A stretch of 26,701 nt of DNA from Apostichopus californicus. Taxonomy: Eukaryota; Echinodermata; Holothuroidea; Aspidochirotida; Stichopodidae. Below are positions 11,034 through 21,900 of this stretch, piece after piece. Numbering within the stretch: the first letter of the stretch is position 1; each line of letters opens with the position of its first letter. A program made the position numbers and the translations under genes. The stretch is taken from the NCBI GenBank assembly GCA_020650975.1, contig JAIPMN010007157.1, positions 1 through 26,701 on the forward strand, written 5' to 3'. The notes under the pieces are model-generated. The model was not told the origin of the DNA. It saw nothing but the letters and a program-made list of their open reading frames with translations, and made no database searches.

Positions 11034-11459
11034 GTCTTACGCTGGTTTTCGCCGGCTTGCTATGATAAATTAGCCTTAATTTCGTGGGCACTTTTAATTA
11101 TTACCCATTACAAATTTGTGTCGGTTTGAAGATATCACTGGATTATCAGTCACGGTCGAGGCTTTTTCTAACCGATGATTTTCCTACCCTACAGTACACC
11201 AAATGCATAATGCAGTAACATGCGCAAGTGAGGAGGGGGATCATGGCGTCAGTCAGGTTGGGGGAAATGGTAGTCGGCTATTTTTTGCATTCATCCAGGG
11301 AAGAATAGGCCCACTAGCCTACTAGTACCGGCGAACCCTCTGCCCCTCTCCCCTTTCTTCAACCTTACACAACAGTATTTAACAGCCTGCAAAATGTTGC
11401 ATTTTGGACTACTTCTATTGATTCTGACCTAATTTATAGTCTAATTTTGCCTCAGATTG

Positions 11460-11880
11460 CACCATTGACATGTATTATTTTCCTTGGAGGAGGGGGGGGG
11501 GTGGGGTCACACCTCCCTTTATAGAAAACAACTACAATAGCCCCAGGGCAGCAACCCTTTTTATAAAATACTTCATTCACATCTGGCCCTTCCATAAACT
11601 TTGAAGTCAATACATAAACCAGTTCAGGGGAATTTTGTTTGGACTATATTTATTAGTACAATTTTACATTTAGTTCTGCTTATATATTGACCAACATTAT
11701 AATCTGTTTATGGCTTAGAATTCACCATTTCCTTATGTTCAAGTGGAGGAAGCCAACCACTGGCACTCAGCTACATAGGGTTGGTTTCAATGGCCCACTG
11801 CCAGTGCAGCCTCTTTCATTCGTCTCTGGCCCTTCCACAAAAGTTCAGCATCAATCCCATGAGACCCCCCCCCCCCTTTG
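11460..11880. repeat. Two diverged copies of a poly-G/C-associated repeat
   Basis: The stretch ctggcccttccataaactttgaagtcaat (about 11583) is echoed by ctggcccttccacaaaagttcagcatcaat (about 11826), each near a G or C homopolymer. A similar atgccactggcat motif appears at 11892 and 938. Probably fragments of one dispersed repeat. Confidence 0.4.
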
Positions 11881-13510
11881 AACCCAAGTGCATGCCACTG
11901 GCATAGTGGTGTATAATTACACCAATTTCTGGAATAATGTACTGTAAACAGGCCTGACAAAAGGGGAGGGGTGGGATAGATCCCAAAGTCCTTGAGTTAA
12001 TAAGGGATCTGAGGAAATATGTATTGATAATGTATTCTCAGTGTCATAATATAGGTCAACTTCAAAATGGGGGACAGTGACAGTTGTCCATGGTGCCTGA
12101 ACATACCTAAAATCATCCACACCCTTCTACTGATGACCTTTGACACCATTATCATAGATTATGAGGGTAAATGACATCATTCCACAGAACTAAAGACAAC
12201 ATACAGTAGGGAGCAAAGAAATAAGTGTCCATAATAGATTTATTTCAACTACATATACAAACATATTCTTTAATATGAAATATTCACTTTGTAGTACTGT
12301 TTAACAAATGAAAATGGTATGCACACTCTTCGTTGTATTCAAGAATCATATAAGAGCGATACATACTAACAGCCTGCTGTGCACATATCTAACAAGTTAT
12401 AGCATTACAACATTGATATGTATGGAATTGCAACATAATAAATCAGTGTACAAAAATGGGTCCTGGCCAAACAATTGTTTCAGTGAATTTGTTTAGTAAA
12501 TTAAATCGCATGCTGTTCTGGGAGAATGCTGAATATAAGGGATGTAATCGGTTGACTTGAGACTAACAGCTTTTATCATTGATTGGCAGGATCATACTAG
12601 TGATGGACAAAAATATAACTCAATTGAGTGATACATTGAAAAAATATGTACAAAATCCCCCATTTATCCGTAACTATTGTATCAAAACTTTTGTATTTAT
12701 GGTCTTAGACTTCATAAATTTTACATGCCAATTTAAAGAAAAGTTAAAATCTTACAATTTGATAGCAAACACAGTGCATCATTATTCTAACTAGAGCATC
12801 AATGCTATATAATCTAAGTATTCTATTCTGATGGCTGATATGTATTACTTAATAACGGGAAAAGCTTAATGATTCCTTACCAGATTTCACATGAGAACAG
12901 CAGACAAGCTTCCTTAACATAATAAGGTGATCCAAATACCACCTATGAAGTGTGTCCAAGTTGGAGTTATTCTGAGAACAATTAACCTTTGACCAACACC
13001 ACCATCACCAAAAAAAAAAAGAAAAAAAAATGAAAGTGTTCTTGTACTCCATAGTGTGGACCCACATTATGAGGTTTGAACATTCAAGCTTGACTTATTA
13101 TTCTAAAAACATGCATACTTTGATAAAAAAATAATTTCCACTTGATCATATCTTGAATGGAATTCACACATTTACTAATTAGAAAGTGAAAAATATACAG
13201 AAGTGTTCCCCCACGTTTTATGTTTATTAAAGTAGCTTTTTAATTTAAAAACTCAAATCCCATAACAATATGTACTTGATTAGATTGACTAGCCAAGACT
13301 TATTCAAATCATGCGAAAGACAAACATGTTTAATATGCTGATGGGCTTTTAATTCTCTATATGTAATTGTGCCTGGCCAAACATTTTTTGTATTATTTTT
13401 TCAGAATTCAATAGAACCCTTCATAACTCACTACTTAGCTTGTTTGTGAATAAAGCATAGCAAGGTTTCTTAGTTTGAGACACACTTGTACTATTCATAA
13501 CCTATGAGCA

Positions 13511-13531
13511 NNNNNNNCCCCCCCCCCCCCC
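13511..13531. other. Assembly gap of 7 N beside a C-run
   Basis: Seven N are followed by fourteen C. The homopolymer probably broke sequencing, so the true length here is unknown. Confidence 0.95.
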
Positions 13532-14153
13532 GAAGAATAAAAAACAACTGGTAACAATCTTCCTTATAAATGTAGACATTGCATTTTCCATAGATCAGAT
13601 ACAGCTATACAAATATTTTACAGAATTTGTGTCTTTCTTTTGTACTTTAAAAAAACAAATCATGGAATGTACAAAGTAGATATACAACCTTTTACTACTT
13701 TTAAGCTTAAGTCTCTATTATAAATTCTACCATTACAATAATCTCAGTGTAAACTAATGATGCATGGTAGACACTAAGAAGTTGAAAAGAGAGAAATAAG
13801 AAAGAAGTTGTACTCATGAAGAAATCACAGACCTAATGCTCTGAAGGTTTGGTATGTCAGACATTAGAAAAAAAATATATATATATCGATTAGTTAAGTT
13901 CAATTAACAAAGTCATATGTGATGATTAATTATTTCGCCGTTAGTGATCTCTGCAGAATGATGCAATAAAGATTTAATATCTAGAAAAAAGGCAAGCAAT
14001 GCAAAATGAAGTACATTATACAAACTACACATTCTGATTAATCTGCAGTCTGTTCATGAAAAACTCTGTAAGTCTGGTATATCAGTTTATTCAAATACAA
14101 ACTAGTTACTAAGATACTAATAAAATGTTTGCAGATGACTCTGTAATGTTCTA

Positions 14154-14352
14154 GTTGAAAGGCACTGCAGTTGGAGAAGCTAAGAGGACTGTGATGGCAA
14201 TATTAGGGCAGAACAAATTAGATATGTTGCCTAACAAGTCATTTTCAACTTGGCATCACGTTGAAAGGCACTGCAGTTTCTATGCGGATGAACAAGCTAA
14301 GACGACTGTGATGGCAATATAAGGGCAGAACAAAACAGATGTGTTGCATAAT
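14154..14352. repeat. Diverged direct duplication, spacing 106 bp
   Basis: GTTGAAAGGCACTGCAGTT starts at 14154 and again at 14260. Each copy continues through aagctaaga-gactgtgatggcaatat-agggcagaacaaa, with an extra insertion in the second copy. A local duplication with later drift. Confidence 0.75.
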
Positions 14353-15318
14353 TCAATTCACGAGCCAGTTAACTTATAAAATTCTTTCAGTTATGTATAA
14401 AAAGATACCCCTCTCTTATGTAAGCTTAGAATAAGGTGCCAGACCAAAAAGAACATACCCAATGAAAATCAAGACCAGAAGTGTAACTAGGGAGTTGTTA
14501 TGGAAACTCCTTGGTGTAACTAGGTTAAAGTAAGGAGACTAGTGTATTGGCTTGGGGCAGGAGGGAGACTTATCTATAAGTAAATTATCAGGTCTTTTAC
14601 TCAGGATCCTTTTATCAGGATCTTTACTTTCATCTTCATGTTGTTTTGTATTTACTACAATCTGGCGATATCAAATTGACCGTCAGAGAAGAGCTAAGGG
14701 ACTGGAAGACATTATGTGTTACTTTTGTTCATCAATACTACGATAGGATGGATTGATGGACACGAGAATGTAATTTAACGGTCTAGACGCATCAGGACTG
14801 GTCGCAACAGATGCTTAGCTTCGAGGACATGTATACATTTGCCTGAAGCAATGATACCCATTTGTTTACAGCCTAACAGTAGGGTTACTATCTTATCACA
14901 ACATACACAAGGCCTAGCTTTATTTCATAATGGCCATCAAGTAATATCAGAATGCATGGATCGAATATTACTATTGTCAATTAGCCTTTGCTTGAATTGG
15001 AGTGACTTGATGGCAAAATCAACTGCCAAGAAAGTATCGCCACAGCATAAATTATATAACTTTGTTGAAAAGTACCTGAGGAACTTTAACACGTTTAAAA
15101 ATTTGTATAGCTCTCTCTGGAAAGAGGACATGTCCGGAGGAATCTGAATGTATGGTAACCGTACCAATATGAGACAGAGATACTTGTGATAGACAACTCA
15201 TCCTCAACCATGCAGCTACTAATAATATTATCCAATTCAAAATATATCATTGTGCCAATAGCAAGATTGGGGACTGGAGCAAGTATAAATATGATATCAT
15301 TCAAGCACTTTTCATAAA

Positions 15319-15339
15319 TTTATTATGCTTTTCTTTATT
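15319..15339 (-). terminator. Candidate GLMP polyadenylation signals
   Basis: Two AATAAA hexamers on the minus strand (15339-15334 and 15324-15319) lie about 380-400 bases downstream of the GLMP stop. I saw no AATAAA between them and the stop. A 3' UTR of about 400 nt would be ordinary. Only the motif is seen; use is inferred. Confidence 0.4.
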
Positions 15340-15718
15340 TACTTCATTGATTATTTGCAAAATGGGTGTCATCATTGCTGATTCAAAGATATTGCAGTTA
15401 TACATACCACCTTACTTTGGCGATGTTTTTTTTTCTCACTAAAACTGATTGGGTTAACCCTGACAATATGAAAAAATATCATTGACCTCTAATTGCCAGT
15501 ATGACATCACACATTGACAGAATGATACACTCTCGACACAAAGCTTTAAGCCATTATACCTCTTAGGCAGAGCAATATGGTTCGTAGGTTTTAGGGAGAG
15601 TTGTTCATCAGAAACATCTCTATCATTTAAGGTAACTATGATCGAAATGGGTTTGCTTCTTCTTTAAGCTAAGGTTTTTCCTTCCTGCCTGAGCATGACA
15701 CATCTAAGTCTTCTGGTA

Positions 15719-15905
15719 TCAATTGACTCCTGGATCAACCATAATCTTATCATAGTTTCTCTTCTTTGCCAACTTTTTAAGACATATGACGGATCCACCA
15801 CCGAGAATCAAAAGAGCTGGAAGCCCGAGGCCGGCAGAGATGATAATGAGGATGAGAGTTGAAAGCCCATCGAGGGGAGCCTCACCATAACCGATTAATC
15901 CTCCC
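15719..15905 (-). CDS. GLMP: GLMP exon 7: transmembrane helix, sorting tail and stop
   Basis: Encodes residues 363-423 and TGA, after the acceptor tatttttatag. GGLIGYGEAPLDGLSTL corresponds to the vertebrate S-M-L-L-G-M-G-x-P-P-V-D-S-L-S-P-L segment. The helix LILIIISAGLGLPALLILGG ends in the family-typical LGGG. The tail is basic (KKLAKKR) and holds YDKI, in the place of the human Tyr-based tail motif. The tail is slightly longer than the human one (VDPGVN after the motif). Confidence 0.96.
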
Positions 15906-18900
15906 CTATAAAAATAAATATCAAACATTGACAACAGTGGTGCTGTGGACTAGACAAATGCAATAAGAACGACCGAGACTAGCAACTCTTCCAACAAATA
16001 TGGTGGTGTAGGGTCACTGTGCATGTTCCCTAACTTTTCAGACTGAGGTATACATATGTTGAATATGGTGGTGTAGGGTCACTGTGCATGTTCCCTAACT
16101 TTTCAGACTGAGGTATACATATGTTGAATATGGTGGTGTAGGGTCACTGTGCATGTTCCCTAACTTTTCAGACTGAGGTATACATATGTTGAATATGGTG
16201 GTGTATGGTCACTGTGCATGTTCCCTACCTTTTCAGACTGAGGTATAAATATGTAGCTGCACTGATAGATACGATAGTTGCCATGTTTGAAAGTCAAATT
16301 AATCAACAAAAAATTAATAAACAAGTCGCCCGTCGGACAGCCTCCAAAGTTGATTTTTGTCGTCCAAACAGAAATTTGGTCATCTCGAACGACTGGACGA
16401 CCATTAATAATTTCCCTTGGTTCAGAGATTAATAAAAGAAGAGTAACTGTGGGTCTGAACAACAGATATGATATAACTTAATGTTTGCATTGTCTGGTAA
16501 AAATTGCTTGAAATCAAGGGATCCAATCAAAAAAGGAAATGAAAAGACCAAATTTATAACTACAAATAAAAGCCAAGAATTCTATATGAATGCTGACAAC
16601 ATATAGAGTATCTAACAATTCAGAAATACTTTTTGAAACTTTTATGGATTAAACTTTATATCTTTTAGCATTATATATTAATCTCCTTTTTTATGAATAT
16701 CTTACATTTATCTTAGAATAAATAGAAATCCATTATAAATGAACAATAACCAACTATAGATTTTAAGTCCAGTTTTAGCACCTTCTGTTTTTAATAGCAT
16801 TTATCTAGAATGGATCAATAAGGAAAGGTAGTGGCAAGAAGCAATACTGTGTTTACATTTTTCATTTTTATCCTACATTATACATTCTCTTTGCCATGAT
16901 TTACCAAACCTAGTCCAAAATGTCATGGTTCCATACAACTGAAAGACTATGACCAACTGATGTTTGAGTACAAAACATACTGCTACAAGTTATCTGACAT
17001 ATGATACCCAGGATGGCAACAAAAAGTAAGTTTTGTATGCATATCTTACCATACAAGGTAATTTGAGGCAGCATAATAACCATCTCCATCGTTCCCGAAG
17101 GACACGTTCATAGATGACAGGTTTAACTGGCTCAGATTACCATAAAAAGCATGAGCAATGCTGTAGGTAGGGACGTAACCTACGCTGGTGGTGTTCAACC
17201 CGTATTGATGTACCTGAGCAAAAGAAGAATTTTAAAGAAGACAGTGGAAGAAAAGTAGAAAACCTCAATGAAAAATCATACATCGAGGGTTTGATGACAC
17301 AATAAGCTGCTGAAATGATGCATTGAGGGTTTTATGATACAATTCTTTTTGTTTTATTTTCCTCAGAAAGTGACATCAAATGAGAATCAAGTCTTCTACA
17401 TAAGCAGTCAGACATCCTTCCAATTGTTCTTACCTAAGATAACATGTGTACATGGTCAATGCATTTTGTTCCTTGCTGACTTAAAAATAAAAATTTGACT
17501 TACACCCTAACCAACAGGGCATAACAATTTACATCTAAAGGGAAGTTACAAAACCCATTCAAGAATCTGTTCTAGAGATACTCAGCTAACAAGTAAGAAG
17601 ACACCATAGACACACACATCATTTCATCATTACTAATAGGTTTTTAGATCATCATGAAACTAAAATAACCATGCAGTTATGTATGAAAAGAGGTTTGTTC
17701 TGAAGACATATCTACCAATGTGTGTGTGCCTCACAACATGCATGGCCTAATTCATCAGAAGAAACATCTTATTGTTGCAAATTTTTAATGCTTTTTGGCT
17801 TGATTTAAAAGATTAATTTTGAAAGAGGGTTTTGAAATTGCATGAAGTTTTTCACTCCATCTCAATTAATTTAAGATTGTTATTAAAACAATAAATCATC
17901 TTGCAAAGTATGCAAACATTTTCTGATGACTTAGCATGCTGATCCTATTAAAATGTCTACCATTTTGCATGTTCCACACAGCATGCATGGCCCTAAGTAA
18001 CTGAAGACACAATCTTGTCATTATTGAAGATTTTAGTGCTTTTTAGTTTAGCTGTCAAAACATTACCAATGTAGTACACAGGATGTTTGGGAAAAGGATT
18101 TTGAAATTGCAAGAAACTGCTCCACTCTACCTCATATGGAGCACAGCTTCAATAATGGAGGGCAATACATGAATTAGACAGTTGATTGAGGATATCAATT
18201 ATAATCAATATCTGTTATCAATTATAATTGTGTAAAAGTAAGTTGTCCTGACGTTTTGATCATAGCATGATCTTCTTCATAAACTGCTTATCCTTCCTCT
18301 CCACTTCCCCCTGTTGGTTTCTTTCTTCTCTCCACCCCTTGTCTACTAATCCTCTTACATCTATCTCTTTTGTGTTTACCGTGTTCATTAACCTGTCTGT
18401 ATTCTGTGCATGTTTTTGTCCCTTCTGTTACTGTCACTCAGCCTTTGAAGAAGATCCTGCTAGGATCAGGCTAACTTACTTTTACACATTCTCTTACACA
18501 AGCTCTTTAGTGGACAAGCTGTTTGCTAACATCAATGATATTGATATAATTCAACCATCTCTCTACATATTGTATGACTAGCTCACACCAGTTTGGACTT
18601 ACCATCCTCCCATTAGCCAAGTGTCTTGCTTCTTCAGTGTATGTGACTGGTTTCCAAGACATATAACCTCCCTGACAACTATTAGAGTTAGCAAAGTTAA
18701 TATTGTCCACCTGTATGAGGTAGATAAGTAACAGGTGAAATTATTACAAAACCCACAAACACTCAGCAAACACTCATGAGATTAAGGTATTTTACTGAAA
18801 TTTTTAATCACCATATGAACTTTCAAAGTTTAACTGGTAGCAAGAGGTGACACCACACCAAAAGGGTATCTTCAGGTTACCTGAAGGACACTAGGGCTAT

Positions 18901-21900
18901 TTGCAGTAACAGAATTATCAGGTCACCAGAGGGACACTAAATCTATTTACAGTAACAGAATTGTCAGGTTGTCATGATTGAGTCTGCCTTTGTCCTTCCT
19001 TCCGGTAATACAAGTTATGAACCTGGCATATTGTCAAGTGTTAGAGCCAACTAACTCTTTTCTGGATCAATGCCACAATTTTTGGGAAATTCCTAAGGTT
19101 CAAAAGAGTCCATAAATTTAAATTAAATTTGAACATGGCAGAGGTCACTTAAGAAGACACCTTTGATATTGACAGACTACAAAAGCTACGGAAGCCCTCA
19201 TTGTGAGGCAGGGAACTATAATAAACACCCTCCTTTGTTTGGTTAACAATGTCAATCTACATAATTCTATGAACTTGCAGTTTCATCAAAATGGCATAAA
19301 GAATAGAGAGATTTGTGAAGTGGCTGTGTAAACAAGACCAACTGAAGTCCATTTTAGGAGAAAGCCCTTATATGGTTGGTATTCCTAATTCAAATCATGT
19401 CTTTTCTGGTGTACACAATCTTTGGAATGATTCCAAGACCAATAAGTGTAACAAAGGACCTGCTCTAAAGCTGATATTACCTTAGAAGGCATTCCTGGGA
19501 GTTTCTCCTACTATAAATACAGAGCACACATTAAGAAATTACATCAACTTGTTCTACAATTATACATCTCTAGACATTTTGAAGGAGCTCAGGGCATTGC
19601 CAAAAACTGTTAAAAAATCAAAGGAAATATGTACTACAAATTTGAGAAGTGATTTACATTTGGGTATTTGATAGGACATTGCATACATGAGCTGTCCAAA
19701 CTATCATGAAACTTTAAAAGAAAATGGGCTAGGTAAACAGGAAGATCAAGATTGTGTGGTAGTCATTATCGTTCTATAACAAACTGAATATGCATATCCT
19801 ATCATGATTGACAGTGCTTCATATGCACGCTCCTCCAACAAACCTCACCCCCCCCCCCCCTAACTGTGGTTTTACTACAATGGCAACTATTGTTCTAAGG
19901 AGGGAAATGCTACCCAGACAACCACAATAAGCAGAGAGCTGTTACGTGAACAGCTGCCTGCCAGTACTAACATTTCAATAGTCCTTGGTCATAGTGGGTA
20001 TTATTATTATTATTAGACTGCACTCATACTGTTGATATTAAGTGTGGATAAGTGTGATACAGTTACAGACCATACTTACATAAAACACTGAAGGTGTATA
20101 CTGATCAGCTATCGATCTACTTATGGAGAAACTTGTTCCATTTTGCTGCTTGTCTCCACCCACAAGAATTACTTCCACTGCAAATCTTGACTGCTTATAT
20201 GCTGTTGATATATTCTTTAATGCAAATTCAAAATATGAGCTGTTTGAAGTGTGACGCAGTCGTGGAAGCAAGGAACCCCTGCCTTCATCCTCAAAGCTTT
20301 GAACCTAGTGGATACATTAAAGGAAAAAGTCTCATAAAGTTATAATTCAATAAATTAATTTTCTAAAAGAATTATCATAAATCAAGTTGTTTCATACCCT
20401 AGAAATTGTAACCAAAGTCCACTTCCAACCAGCATAGTTGGAAAACCTTGATGAAGTTCACAGAAACATGTTTGCTAGTACCACCAATTTCTCACTATAT
20501 TTTGCCAAGTAGATAATTAAGCATGTCTGATACACACGGTAAGAGGACATTACCATGGAAGAAGAATTGAACATTCTGCTGATATTTTCTTCCTTTCTTG
20601 TGAGACCTCTCTGTTTTTTCTATTTTATCTCTGATTTTTTGCATTCTGGGTTCCTTGTAGGGATTGTGAAATTCCTGAGAACTTGGTTTGGATTGCAACA
20701 CTGCCAAAACTACGGTTCTTGTTAATATATGAAAGTTTAAAAATTAATGTTGAATGTTTACAGTCTTGTATCAAGGCCCTCTCACGCATAGTTTATACAC
20801 CAGTTAACTTCTTGGTCACTGGTAACTTGTTGTATCAACTCACCCATGTGTACACAATTCAATCAGTATCTCCAGGCACAATAGCTGCACCATATCTACA
20901 TGTTTACTGGCAGACATCTCATACGGTGCAGCCACAACCCGACTCACGCAACTATATTTCCAAGGTACCTCGCAGGTCTCCATTTATACCCAGGGGTGAA
21001 GAGAAGCGATTGGGTGCCTTGCTCACAGAGACAGAAGAAAAGGTCCGATCAGGTCTGAAACTTGCAATCTTTAGATTACAAGTCCATTTGTACCCTATTT
21101 ACAATTTTTTATATTTACTTATACATGTTGCTTCTATAATAGGATTGAGTTTTGTAATACCATGAGAGAAAGATTTCCCAACGACTGAGAACTGAGTGAT
21201 GGTGACACAAATCTGCCCTGATGTCTTTTGTGATCAATCGTCAAGTTGAAGTTGTCCCAGCTGAGGTTTTCAAACAGTTTCACTTTCATAGCTGTTGCTT
21301 TACTGAGACTTGCAGTGTCATTGGTATCATTAAAATCTATAAGCTGTTAAAAAGAAAATCAGAAAATACTTATCACAATTAAAAACAAATTTATTGTCAA
21401 TTCCAAAGAATAATTTAGTATTCTGATTTTGTCTGGCTGTTTTGAAAGCTCTGCACTTTTGTCTCTTATAAAGTACCACTGTCCCTGAGTACAATACTGC
21501 TACACAACTTTGCACTTGAATAGCAATTTGCTTACTTTACTTAGCATTTTGCGGTTTGATACTTTGGATCAATTATTCCCTGGAACGATTTAAGGAAATG
21601 CAGGTCATTAAAACTTATACCACATAAATTATACAAAATATTTCCTTATTATCTATATGAAAGAATAATGAAAGATCTGATTTGACCTTCACTGACATTA
21701 CAAGGTTGAATGACTGAATATGGAATCTCTCCTACCCGTTCATCACAAAATACAGACATAATTTTTGGATGATCAAGTTTAAGGTGTTTCCAATGGTAGA
21801 CCTATGTTTGACAGGCTAACCCTCCCATAATTCAGGAAGTGAATCACAGTACCTGGTTGCCTGTGATGTCACCATGGCAGTAATTTGCACATGCTTTACT

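Larger units (their letters stand above)
11882..15718. other. Intergenic region and GLMP 3' UTR, no gene seen
   Basis: A/T-rich sequence with only short, unrecognised open frames in both directions. It includes a poly-A tract at about 13010-13029 beside a repeat-like sequence, the N gap, and a diverged direct duplication. The last few hundred bases before 15719 are probably GLMP 3' UTR. Confidence 0.5.

Noticed and set aside
14839-15147. 102-codon plus-strand frame downstream of GLMP
   Set aside because: No recognisable domain and no splice context; overlapped by equally long frames on the other strand.
18267-18581. 104-codon plus-strand frame rich in Ser, Phe and Leu
   Set aside because: A product of the C/T-rich middle of an inverted-repeat element.
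20683-21165. 160-codon plus-strand open frame, the longest but one in the window
   Set aside because: It crosses a dispersed repeat and overlaps the end of GLMP exon 3 on the opposite strand. No domain was recognised.
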